Shown here: piece after piece, positions 47,505-57,159 of the stretch
Numbering within the stretch: the first letter of the stretch is position 1
Layout of the letters: each line of letters begins with the position of its first letter
Source: Stictocephala bisonia
Lineage: Eukaryota; Arthropoda; Insecta; Hemiptera; Membracidae
Length of the DNA stretch: 64,000 nucleotides
Assembly: GCA_035578905.1 (NCBI GenBank)
Contig: JAQJVL010000745.1
Span: 186,001-250,000 of the forward strand
Reading direction: 5' to 3'
Position numbers and translations under genes: made by a program
The notes under the pieces: generated by a model
What the model saw: the letters and a program-made list of their open reading frames with translations, nothing else
The model's database searches: none
What the model was told of the DNA's origin: nothing

Positions 47505-48510
47505 AATAAATAAATAAGGTCTTTATTAGCAAGCGTTCTTCAAAGATACAGTCTCTGATTTACAAGACAACTCTTGTCACAACATACAGATACAGTAAAT
47601 AGTAATATTTTTAAACTAAAACATAATAAAATTATATAAACATCTCTATGACATGTTTTTTAAATGAACAGTAACTGAGGCTCTTCAAAGCAGGGGGCAA
47701 GGTATTGTATATCTCCGGTCCAAAGTAACTAAAAGCTTTCTTGCCAATTTCTAGGCGGACCCTTGGCAAATGGAGTAGGCTGTCCTGTTGAGTGTTTATT
47801 TCATGTCTGAAAATAAGCTTTTGCCTGAGATATTCAGGCTTCCCAGTCTGGAGAATTTCGCAGATAAGTTTAACAGTCTGTAAGTTACAGCAATCCATAA
47901 TTGATAGCACCCTAGAGCTTAATCTAAATTCGCTGATGTGATCAAACTTTTTGAGATTGTAAACAAATCTCAGAGCTCGATTTTGCAATCTAGTGAGAAT
48001 CATGACATTTTCCTGGGACAGGCAACGAGCGAAAGACGGAAGAGCGTAGTATATGGTAGGAAAAACTGTTGAGCGGACAATTTCTAGCTTAGCAGACACT
48101 GGCAGTATTTTTACACATCTATACAGAGTTTTCAGCTTGATCATGATGCTTTTACATATAGTTTTTATATGATTCGTAAAATCAAGACTAGAATCCAAAG
48201 TGACACCAAGTACTTTTAGAGAACTTGATGTAACTAAAGGTTTACCATCCAGAGTGACAAACTGATTACAGCAACTACGTAGTTTACAATTCAGAGATGG
48301 CCCATCCACCTGCAAGACAGAACATTTACCCGAGTTAAGCAGAAGCCCATGATCGTCCGACCATGACTTCACCTTCTCCAGATCCGAGTTGACTCTATGC
48401 ACCGCCTCTGCTCTATCCAATGGGTTATAAGACAACAACAGCTGTGAGTCATCTGCATAAGAGTGAAGAGAGTTGCATACTGCATAGTACAGCCCAGTTG
48501 TAATTCTAGA
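47505..48510 (-). mobile_element. 5'-truncated LINE with intact C-terminal ORF
   Basis: The minus strand is open from about 48505 through the RT active site YADDSQLLLSYNP (about 48450) to a stop at 47632. On the way it passes SWSDDHGLLLNSGKCSVLQV, LGVTLDSSLDFTNHIKTIC, IYYALPSFARCLSQENVMIL and a C-terminal FGPEIYNTLPPALKSLS. A short 3' UTR ends in AATAAATAAATA (minus strand TTATTTATTTA) near 47505. No frameshift is seen in about 290 codons, so the insertion is young. It is 5' truncated just before the YADD box. Confidence 0.85.
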
Positions 48511-49049
48511 ATGTCAACGAATGGCCGCGGAAGCACGTAGTATGACGACTGTCCAGAAGACCGACCGCTAACAGCTCAAATGAAGATCTTAGAAGTCTGG
48601 AAGTGAGTTGAAGAACATTAAAGAGCACTGAATTTAATGTTAAATTGAATTGAAAATTTAGAAAAATAAAAACTTTATTAAAGAATTGAAAACAAGTTAA
48701 GAAAAAAAAGAACAATTAATTAAACAGTTTAGAACTGAGCAAGAGAGAAACTTGACAGCACAGTCAGACAGTGAGTTGTTGAGCAAAGAGTGAGGCTCAC
48801 GAGGTCACGTGGACCTTACCCTCGTGGGGAGTCTATTTTAGAGAACAAATGAGAGCTCGAATTTGATATGGGGTGATGTGTATTCTTGGGCTAGATAACT
48901 CCCTCTCCCCCTCTTTGATGGAGTTAAATTCATGTGAAATAAATCAAATGTTAAAATTACATAATATATCACATATATACAATTATCTTATTACGTAACA
49001 ATTCATTTGATACTGCTTCAAGGTGAGTAGGCTAATGTTTTCATAAAAG
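48511..49049. other. no recognisable gene
   Basis: Mixed-composition DNA with no supported coding region. It contains a GC-richer segment (48780-48850) of unknown nature. Confidence 0.4.
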
Positions 49050-49360
49050 AGCAGTCTCACCTATGTCCAGCTGTCACTGGCCATGCGCCCAGACTAATTG
49101 TTCAATCTGAATCCAAGATGGTACTTGACCTACCAAAATGTTGCCTCCACTAACTTCCATTCTTTGCATCTTCAGTTTAGTCACACCTTTGTGAACTTGG
49201 TCTTTCCAGCGGATTTTCGGCTTGCCTTTTGGCCTTTTACCAAAAGGGTCCCTACTCAATATTTGGTACAGGATACTTGGATTAGTTTCAACTCTGATGA
49301 CGTCGCCAGTCCACCTTAGTTTCCTGCTTCTACTTTTGCTATTATGTCAGATAGCTTGGA
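49050..49360 (-). mobile_element. LINE ORF2 C-terminal tail (RTE-like style)
   Basis: The minus strand reads KLRWTGDVIRVETNP and SRDPFGKRPKGKPKIRWKDQ followed by VHKGVTKLKM. The R-W-x-G-x-V ... G-K-R-P-x-G-x-P-K-x-R-W pattern is the common tail of endonuclease-reverse transcriptases in insects. Only about 90 codons remain. Confidence 0.6.
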
Positions 49361-49645
49361 TGGTTTACTTTAAAAATAATATCTAGAATGGTTACAAAGT
49401 TTGAGAAAATTATTTAATAGTATCACGCTAAATTTAAATTTAACATAACTAAATAACTTTAATAAAGTAAACCCAAATAACGAATAATAGAGACATAACT
49501 AAAGGTTTTAATCAACTTAAAGTTGAGCATACAAATTAGAATAGGAATAGAAAATGTAAACAAGTAAGTGAATAATTATTTAACATATGATTAAATATAA
49601 TATGCAGCAACAGATGTATTTATTCACCACATTCACCCCTCCTTG

Positions 49646-50401
49646 TTAGAGACGGTCTTCAAGGTATTTTGGAGGATATTTAACTCTTATGGTTCGCCTC
49701 AAAGGTACATATTCAGAATCATGGTTTTGATTAGATAGAGGTATCGAATATTCCTTTTGTTGTGGAGAGTATGAACTGTTTGATTTGGATGAGTGAGGAT
49801 TTGCTGAGTGAGGAACATGGTTTGTAGTGGAGCTATTGCCTACTTCTAACTTGGGTATGTCTTGATTAGAAGCCTCTTGAACTTCTTCAATGTATTCACT
49901 CGCTGGCTGGTTATTTATCAAAACTGATTGATCCTTTTCATCTTTTGAGAGTACGGTGTCATAGTTCCCCCTTGGAGCAAGTTGCCTCAGAGATACTGTT
50001 TTGTCATCTCCATTACTGAGACGCACCGTCGCATAGTGGGGATTCATATCTATTAATTCAACCTCATCTACTAGCGGTTTATATTTGCTCTGTCTTACAC
50101 TTATCTTTAAAAATACTTTTTGAGATTCAAGTAACCAGGTTGGCAAAGAATTACCATTTTATGATTTTCTAGAATGAATAAACATTGTCTCATGAGGTGT
50201 TATATTTGTAGCAGTGCAAAGTAAGGACCTAATAGAATGCAAGGAATCATTTAAGACACTCTCGCATTCGTTTATCTTGCGGCTTTTCAGCAGCAGTGTA
50301 ATAGCTTTCCAGATTATACCATTACCCTGGGGATTATAAGGTGTGGTCCTGCTCGTCACTATGACTTTTGAGTTACAGTAGTCATTAAGATCTTTTGACA
50401 T
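49646..50401 (-). pseudogene. gypsy integrase C-terminal half and tail
   Basis: The first part (50401-50159) holds the late core motif SRTTPYNPQGNG and ITPHETMFIHSRKS. After a frame change near 50150 the tail (50146-49646) reads PTWLLESQKVFLKI, then NPHYATVRLSNGDDKTVSLR and RQLAPRG, a GPY/F-like region, and ends at 49646 with KYPPKYLEDRL. This part joins cDNA to target DNA in active elements. The N-terminal part is cut off by the minisatellite at 50502. Confidence 0.8.
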
Positions 50402-50501
50402 AAAAGTTGAGCCTCTGTCAGTGTGAATATAAGAGGGCAGTCCAAATAAGCAAAAAAACTTAGTTTCCTTATTACTGTTTCTGTTGTCACATCAGGGCAC
50501 G

Positions 50502-51003
50502 TACAGTGGCATTGACCCACCCACCCGCCCATATCCGTACATTGGTATTGACCCACCCATCCATCCATACACATACAGTGCTATTGACCCACCCACCCAT
50601 ACACGTACAGTGGTATTGACCCACCCAACCACCCAAACACGTCCAGTGGTATTGACTCATCCACCCACCCATACACGTAGTGGTATTGACCCACCCATAC
50701 ACGTCCAGTGGTATTGACTCATCCACCCACCCATACACGTACAGTGGTATTGACCCACCAACCCACCCATACACGTACAGTAGTATTGACCCACCCACCC
50801 ACCCAAACACATCTAGTGGTATTGACTCGCCCACCCATACACGTCCAGTGGTATTGACTCATCCACCCACCCATACATGTCCAAGGGTATTGATCCACCC
50901 ACCAACCCAAACACGTACAGTGGTATTGACCCGCCCACCCATACACGTCCAATGGTATTGACCCACCAAAACACGTACAGTTTTGCTTAACAGTGCCCGT
51001 TAA
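50502..51003. repeat. CCCACCC minisatellite, array D, inserted in gypsy integrase
   Basis: About fifteen units of ACACGTACAGTGGTATTGAC followed by CCACCCACCCAT interrupt the integrase coding sequence. GGGCACG occurs at both edges (50495-50501 and 51004-51010), a possible 7-bp target duplication. The last 20 bases of the insert include an inverted copy of the flanking host sequence (see the palindrome at 50984). The unit is the same as in arrays A and B. Confidence 0.9.
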
Positions 51004-51019
51004 GGGCACGGTTAAGCAA
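50984..51019. repeat. fold-back palindrome at the array-host junction
   Basis: TTGCTTAACAGTGCCC (50984-50999) is the inverse of host sequence GGGCACGGTTAAGCAA (51004-51019), with one mismatch and a 4-base centre. The right arm belongs to gypsy, so the left arm was copied from it in reverse. Confidence 0.85.
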
Positions 51020-51059
51020 AAGGAAAGCGTGAGAATTTGTCAACGATTGTAAGCAGAAT

Positions 51060-51103
51060 CTTAACCAACAAACTCTAAAAAGTTTTAGAGTTTGTTGGTT
51101 AAG
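51060..51103. repeat. 44-bp perfect palindrome in gypsy integrase
   Basis: Arms of 21 bases (CTTAACCAACAAACTCTAAAA and its inverse) surround an AG centre. The coding sequence of the integrase is interrupted exactly here, indicating that one arm was added by inverted copying. Confidence 0.95.
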
Positions 51104-51620
51104 GCCCTTTAAAATCTATATTCAACCTTTCGAATGGAGCAGTTGCTTTTATTAATGCCGTTTCTTGGGGTTTGTAGAAGCAAGGCTTTACCTCTGCGCA
51201 TATAGGACAAGTAGCGGTCATTCTCTTTATCTCTTCCAACGAGTAAGGCAGATTTTGACTTCTGATCCAATGGGCCATCCTAGTAACTCCAGGATGACAA
51301 AGTTGAGAATGCAATTGATACAGTTTGTTCATGTTAGTTGACCCGCAAACTCTGGATAGTGTGTCTGCTACCTCGTTTTGTTTTTCAGGCCTGTAAATTA
51401 TGTCATAATTATAACACGCAAGTTCTAGACACCATCTGAATATTTTTTTATTCTTAATTTTGATGGAATGAGTATTGTTAAACATGAAGGAGACAGATTT
51501 TTGATCAGTAATTAGCCGGAAGTGACGACCTATCAGAAAATGTTGCCATTTCTTTAAGGCTTCGACAATAGCATAAGCTTCTTTTTCAACTGCAGAATGT
51601 CTTCGTTCACTCGGTGTCAA
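51104..51620 (-). pseudogene. gypsy RNase H and integrase zinc domain
   Basis: The minus strand reads SAVEKEAYAIVEALKKWQHF and HFRLITDQKSVSFMF (RNase H), then the linker PEKQNEVADTLSRV. The integrase HHCC zinc region follows, HSQLCHPGVTRMAHWIRSQN with TCPIC, and the start of the core, ERLNIDFKGP. These would remove template RNA and bind the element ends. The frame ends at the palindrome near 51100, so the core is broken. Confidence 0.85.
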
Positions 51621-52201
51621 GGTTCTTGAGAAAATGCCACTGGACGCCCATTCTGTGAAAGGTTAGCAGCAATCGAGTGTTCAGACGCATCGGTTTCAAC
51701 ATCAAATGAAATATTTTCATCAATAGCAGATATGGCTGTTTTCACTATTTCTTGTTTCAAATTTTCAAAATCAACTGCAGCCAAAGATGAAACTGGAAAT
51801 GTTTTAGTTTGAACTAGACTTCGAATTTTGTCTGAATAGTACGGGACCCACTTAGAATAGTGAGATAGCATACCAATATTTCTTCTCAATGGTGCTGTAT
51901 CTGTGCGTAATGGCAGATTAATCAGAGGTTTAAGTCTGTCTTGATCAGGTTTAATGGTTTTGTTATTTATCTCATAACCCAATAGCTTTATTGATCTAAG
52001 AGAGTATTTGCTCTCCTCATTATTTACAGTCAGTCCAAGTTTTTTGACAGTGTTAAGGAAGTTATTTAAATTTACATCATGCTCTCGCTCATCTTTGCCA
52101 CATACAGTAATATCATACAGATATGCAAAAGTTCCACTTCGATTCTCAGACCGTATAGTATCATCAATTACCCTCTGGAAGCAAGCCACGCCATTCGTCA
52201 C
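51617..52201 (-). pseudogene. gypsy reverse transcriptase, active site mutated
   Basis: The minus strand carries NGVACFQRVIDD, then the catalytic box as AYLYDITVCG, followed by KLGLTVNNEESKYSL, KLLGYEINNK and the connection region. The expected YxDD box here has tyrosine in place of the first aspartate (codon 52115-52117), removing a metal-binding residue. It overlaps the RNase H frame by four bases with a frame change. The RT N-terminal part lies at 52394-52795. Confidence 0.85.
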
Positions 52202-52393
52202 CCCAAATGGAATTCTTGTAAATTGATAGAGCCTGTCCCCAGCTTCAAAAGCAGTGTATTCTTTTTCATTATTTCATATGGGAATTTGATGATAGGCACT
52301 AGATAAATCAATGGTACTAAACACAGAATATTTTGTTACTTGCGAGACAACATGCTCTATACTAGGCAGTGGATAAGCATCTAAAAGGGTAAA

Positions 52394-52990
52394 TCAATTA
52401 ATTGTTTGAGAATAATCGATCACCATTCGTCTCTTATGATTTGCATTTGTCATAACTAGGGCCTGTGCTCGCCATGGCGATTGACTTTCTTCAATTATAC
52501 CTTCCAATAATAGTTTTTCAATCTCGTTTTTAATGAATTTGCTGTCATTTACTGAATGTCTTCGAGACTTAGTAGCAATCGGATGTACATCTTTAGTTAA
52601 GTTATTGAATAAAGGTGGGGTTTCTACCCAAGCATGAGCTAAAGAACAGACGGTAAGGGAGGATTTTATTCTTCCAAAGTCCAACTGGACGAGAGAGTGA
52701 TGTTTTAATAAATCATGCTCTATTAAGACATCCGCACAAAGGTCTTTTAAAACTGCCATTTTTGTTTTGATATATGAATGCTGAAGAAGTCTCACATTGA
52801 CAATACAATATCCAACAATTTGGGAACTCAGTGAGGTAGAAGTACTAGAACCTGGAATAAGCTAGATTTTATATCGAGAAACTAATTAATCACTCAAGAA
52901 ACTTTCAGAACTCCCAATATTTATCAATGCATCTGCTTCACATTGGTCTATGAATACTTTTACAACGGCTCGTTTTAGGCAAGAAGGTGA
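52394..52990 (-). pseudogene. gypsy protease and RT N-terminus, broken
   Basis: The minus strand shows a retropepsin-like stretch with ADALINIGSSE at about 52905-52930; the DTG active-site triad reads NIG (52913-52921). Downstream are MAVLKDLCADVLIEHDLLK and the RT entry EIEKLLLEGIIEESQSPWRA, which normally opens the fingers domain. A gap with stops (52202-52393) separates it from the RT palm. Both protease and RT are therefore inactive. Confidence 0.75.
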
Positions 52991-53079
52991 AGCTGCTGTC
53001 ACAGTAGCAACAACATTTGAATAATTAGTAATAACAGCATTAGAGGTTTTATTATTTTCTTTCTTGTGTTTTGACTTAC

Positions 53080-53532
53080 AAACTTTAGAGTAATGTCCAG
53101 ATTTAGAGCAAATATTACATATGGCGTCTTTAGCTGGACAGTTTATTCGCGGGTGTCGACTATATCCGCAAAAGAAGCATTTAGCAGATCTTACAACTGA
53201 AACTTGGGAACTTTGGTTTTCAATAATGGAATTTACAAGTGTAGCAGCATTTACAACGGAATCAACATTAGAATAGCAAGCAGACTGATTATGAGCTGTT
53301 TCTAAAGCTAGTGCCTGTTTCGAAGCTTGTTCCAGAGTAAGCGTATTATTTCCAAGAGACGTTGCCGAATTGCAGATGATAAAATTCCGTTTATGAAAGC
53401 GTCCCTAATAAAATTATTTTTAGGCTCTTCAGCGGTGACAGCCAAAAATTCACATTCTTTGCTTAATACTTTTAAAGTCAACAGGTATTCACTGATAATA
53501 AAACTCTTTATTTTGAGTAAATCTAAATTCAA
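53080..53532 (-). pseudogene. gypsy Gag remnant with two CCHC knuckles
   Basis: The minus strand begins with LLTLKVLSKECEFLAVTAEE and NNFIRDAFINGILSSAIRQR, a capsid-type region. After a frameshift near 53345 it ends with two zinc knuckles, CFFCGYSRHPRINC and CNICSKSGHYSKVC (53092-53185). It would package element RNA in an active copy. The N-terminal part of Gag is not visible. Confidence 0.75.
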
Positions 53533-53545
53533 CCTGTGTTAACAT

Positions 53546-54077
53546 AATTACTAATTAGATGATTTTTTTCAGTTACTTGTCTTTATGGCATTGATTTGGT
53601 TAGCTTAAAAACCTAGTTTTTAATATACAGTTTGATTTCAGAAATCAGTCATATTTTTTAATTTATAGAGGCTGGTAAAATATTTGTTGCTATCAAATGC
53701 AAGGCAACAAGAAAGCAATTAATTAAGTATGGTACTTATTATTGATTGAATAATTATTTGAAGTGATAAATTCAATAACCCACAGTCTACCATCACACTG
53801 TAGCTTGCACAGCCTACCATCACACTGTAACTTGCTCACAAAGCATCACTCTACAGCTTTGTTTATATAGCTTTGTACATAACAGGTTTCTTATTTTGCT
53901 TTTCTTGTAAGAAGTTATTTTTAGTCTATGACAAAGTGCCCATCACAATAACATGTATTTAATAACTTAAAAAAATAGGACAGGTAAAGCATTTGATTTA
54001 TAATAATAATTATTTTATTGAAAGCGTTGAAGAATTCCTTTAAGAATTAAACTTGTTTACAGATATTAAAACAGTAC
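53546..54077. other. no recognisable gene
   Basis: AT-rich, with a short repeat pair around 53783-53835 (TACCATCACACTGTA twice). The 5' LTR of the gypsy element was expected here but not recognised. Confidence 0.35.
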
Positions 54078-54225
54078 AAGTAAACGTCACACAACACAAA
54101 TTTATTACAATATAAGCACAAAATGCACAAATATATTACAAAGTACAAGTACAAAATGCACGAATATTATGGTGATCGATTTCGGTGAACCACGCTCACC
54201 TTTCTCAGACCAGAGGGGTTCACAA
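54078..54225. mobile_element. fragment related to the mariner-type MITE
   Basis: It starts CAAGTAAACGTCACACAACA, matching the left end of the MITE at 35097, and contains the internal ATTATGGTGATCGATTTCGG motif. The right terminus is missing. An inner segment (CAAATATATTACAAAGTACA) is partly duplicated. Confidence 0.55.
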
Positions 54226-54539
54226 AAGAGAAACTTAGATTTACTACTAAGAGAAAGGGATTCACTTAGATTACATACATAGTTTTACGTAGATAAACAA
54301 TATTTGTTTGTGTTTTCTTCAATGGAAAATATTTTGGTTAGTGAAAAATTAAACAGTTAAAATTAAACTACATTAACATTTATAAAGCAAACAAGTAACT
54401 TAGTCAAAATTATTATAAAAATGGTAGATAAAAAATGGTAGTCTGTAAAATTAGACAGAAGTAAAAATCTAACTCCACAAAAAAATATTATAATAACAAT
54501 ATGCTATACTAAGTAATAACAAAAAATGTACATCTATAC

Positions 54540-55570
54540 CTGGTACATATTACTTGGTGCATGGAGGAACACAGTATTAAGTGCTACAAATACATTAAAA
54601 TCTACAACAATAATGATTTCAGCTCCAGAAGATCCATAGCCAAGGATAAGAAGTTATACCAACAGTCACATGTGACGTTTCACCCACTGTCTTTTATAGA
54701 TTCAACAAGACGCATTACAATAATGTCTGGTTTATTACTGATGGATAGGAACCCATTGCCTGTGTACCGCAATAAATTTAAAGACAATGAGTATATCTCA
54801 TTTTGGCATCTGTCAATCCAAAATTCTATCCTCCATACTAGGCTGGTTTCCATAGAAAGTATTGGTTAAAGCCACATCGCCCATGAAAAGCATCAAGCAT
54901 ATCATCTATTTTTACTGTTTCAGACAAAGTGCTTAATACAATTTATTGAACTTATCATCTAGATATCGGATAGCTGCTACTTTATCAGAGGTTTTTCGAG
55001 CAACCCATTATCTAAAATCAAAGCATAAGCACTTTAATAGAATCTGAATTCTTTTCTAAATCATAATAAGACTTAAACCTTCAATTTCAGTGCCATTAAG
55101 ACTCCAAAAGTCATCTAGTTGTGTATGAGACATCTTCATAACTCCACCCTAAAACCATAGACCTAAGCATGCCTTCATTCCTACGATGTCAGTATCTAAG
55201 GTCTAAAATAGTTTAGTCTAGTTTTATAAATATACAAGTTTTTATTAAAAACAAACTTCCTAGTAGGTATAGAAAAGAAATGCATGTTTAGCTTTACCTT
55301 TAACTCCAGGAAGATGCCTGAGTTACACTAATGTATTCTGACTGAGGAGTAAATCGCCATTGGATTCTATCTCTTGCTACATATAGTTCATTGTGTTACA
55401 TCAAATTACGTCTTCTAAAATAAGTCCTACTCCACCTCCACTTTTTCATCTAGTGACTGTTCGATTGCAGAGAAATAGTCACTTTCATCCTGTTTGTCCA
55501 TTTCACTGTCATACAAAGCATTTAACTCATCTTCCAAAAGTATGGGGGCTGTCATTTGCTCATTTCTTTT
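54540..55570 (-). pseudogene. piggyBac-type transposase, decayed
   Basis: The minus strand has an acidic N-terminal stretch DELNALYDSEMDKQDESDYF (about 55500), then HTQLDDFWSLNGTEIEGLSL (about 55115), TSDKVAAIRYLDDKFN, VKIDDMLDAFHGRCGFNQYF (about 54900) and finally PDIIVMRLVESIKDS with NVTCDCWYN-like text near 54680. This order and the TIDEML.AFRGRC-type motif identify the DDE domain of piggyBac transposases, which cut and paste at TTAA. At least eight stops or frameshifts make it dead. The plus-strand ORF at 54561-54869 is antisense to it. Confidence 0.8.
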
Positions 55571-55985
55571 CGTGATTCTAAACAAATTATTAAAAGGTAT
55601 AATAAATTGTAATTAAAAAATAATGATGGTATCTATATGTCAGCAAGGCTAATCATTTTGTGGTAAAACAGGAAAGAATACTTTTGTTCTATATAAAATG
55701 ATATATAGTGTAAACCTTCCAATATCTAAATAAATAAAACATTTTCGGTTAAAACACTTTTTTTTTTCATGATGAAAAAAAAATTATGACCAGTATTATT
55801 AAAATAAATAAAAAACATTGAAATTCATAACAGAACATATAACAATAAAAACTAATTTACCTTGTGCAGTTATTCTTTGTTCACAGAAGCTCGCTCGCAG
55901 AATCTTATTCTGCAATAATAGACACAAATTAAAGCATGTGGAGTAAATCTTCAATTTGTACTTGACAGCAGTCTCCAAACAACTG

Positions 55986-56160
55986 TTTTTTTTTTTATTA
56001 TTATTATTGTCAACACCAGTGGCATTTTTAACATTATATTCATACGTTGTTAGGTCCAAACCCCTAAGACAAATTTAAGTGGACCTCGTAGGATTTGAAA
56101 CTATATGACCTTATGCATTGGAAGCAGAAGTGCTAACCACTAGGCTAGCAAGAGGCTATT
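55986..56160 (-). mobile_element. tRNA-derived SINE, family 3
   Basis: On the minus strand a head GCCTCTTGCTAGCCTAGTGG with TTAGCACTTC resembles a tRNA D arm and A box, followed by a diverged B box. The body has GGACCT...GCCACTGGTGTTGACAA and ends in an (AAT)n tail with an A run at 55987-55996. Confidence 0.6.
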
Positions 56161-56328
56161 GAAGTTGAATTGTTATTGAATTGAAGTTATCTTTAACTGT
56201 TGAAGCACGCTATAGTTTGTGATGTCCTATAAAAGCTGGAGGAGGAAGTTAACAAGTTCCTCAAGATTATAGCAGCATTATCAATGACTGAAAACGTAGT
56301 AACTACATTTTTCAATCTCGCTCCACAC

Positions 56329-56497
56329 ACGAGCTACGTAGGGTTAAGAAACAGAACTTTGTTCTGAAAAGCTGCCTGTTCAGAAACAATTTTGATTTTA
56401 TATTAAAGATAATTACTTTAATTTAGAATCACAATTGTTCCAGAACAGGCACCATTTCAGACCAACGTTTCTGTTTCTTAATCCTGAGTAGCTCATG
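56329..56497. repeat. ~170-bp imperfect hairpin (fold-back MITE-like)
   Basis: Arms of about 70 bases, one containing GGGTTAAGAAACAGAACTTT and the other its diverged inverse, are roughly 80% complementary around an AT-rich loop. Both ends carry GAGCTAC or its inverse. The structure could be a fold-back MITE or a transcribed hairpin. Confidence 0.6.
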
Positions 56498-56646
56498 CCG
56501 AAAGAAAGACTTCGAAAAATGTTGTTATTACGTTATCTAATCTAGTATCCTACAATGATAATAATAATAGTGATGACAATAATTTTTACAAATTTGCTTG
56601 AGGGGTTAGGACCGTTGTACCTAAACAATGCTGTATGTACACTAAG

Positions 56647-56806
56647 GGCCTCTTAATAGCCTAACGGTTAGCACTCCTGACTTCAATTCAGGGTGTTGCG
56701 GGTTCAAATCCTGCAACCCCCTGATTTAGCTTGATGGGTTTGGTCCGTTGTCCCATAACGTTTGAATAGTCAATAAAAAGTGCCACTGGCATTGAAATTA
56801 AAAAAT
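56647..56806 (+). mobile_element. SINE family 3 with tRNA-like head
   Basis: GGCCTCTTAATAGCCTAACG, GTTAGCACTCC and GCGGGTTCAAATCCTGCAAC form A-box, D-arm and T-arm equivalents. The 5' seven bases do not pair with AACCCCC at the 3' side, so no acceptor stem forms. The body GTGCCACTGGCATTGAAATT matches the SINE at 55986. A partial relative lies at 56588-56640. Confidence 0.65.
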
Positions 56807-57159
56807 TCTCTTGGCATAAAACAAGTACAAAAAGCTTGGTGGCAAGTTCTACAGGCTAAATTTTCTGTTTTTGAAACCAGGTTTGGGATAGGCTTTTAGA
56901 AATTGTTTATTTGTCAATTATGTTTAAGTATTTACTAATGATTTTAATTGAGTTTCTTTGTTGAGTAGATCTCTTATGTTACCTACACCATTTGAATATA
57001 TTGTTATTGCTTGTTTTGTTACCTCTACGTCACTGTACCATTTTAAAAGTTACTGAAATTATTTTTTATTTGAATCCTGGTTTTACTGATAAGTATTATG
57101 TTGTCAATTGCCTTTAAAATTTAATATAATGATTACTTACGTTGTTTCTTTATATTTAT
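56807..57159. other. no recognisable gene
   Basis: AT-rich DNA between SINEs. Confidence 0.4.

Larger units (their letters stand above)
49430..53545 (-). mobile_element. inactive Ty3/gypsy retrotransposon (copy 2)
   Basis: The minus strand runs Gag (about 53540), zinc knuckles, protease, RT, RNase H, integrase and a C-terminal tail ending at 49646, the Ty3/gypsy order. A purine tract lies just beyond the pol stop (near 49630-49641), followed by probable 3' LTR sequence shared with copy 1. Breaks include a mutated protease and RT active site, several frameshifts, and a 502-bp minisatellite insertion in the integrase. No envelope ORF is present. The 5' LTR was not recognised above 53545. Confidence 0.9.

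Noticed and set aside
50502..51003. Helitron insertion carrying array D
   Set aside because: No TC start, CTAG end or A/T target flanks are present; a 7-bp flanking repeat and inverted host copy are seen instead.
54561..54869. 102-codon plus-strand ORF
   Set aside because: It is antisense to the piggyBac transposase relic.
56648..56722. tRNA gene
   Set aside because: The acceptor stem does not pair and the sequence continues into a SINE body; it is a SINE head.
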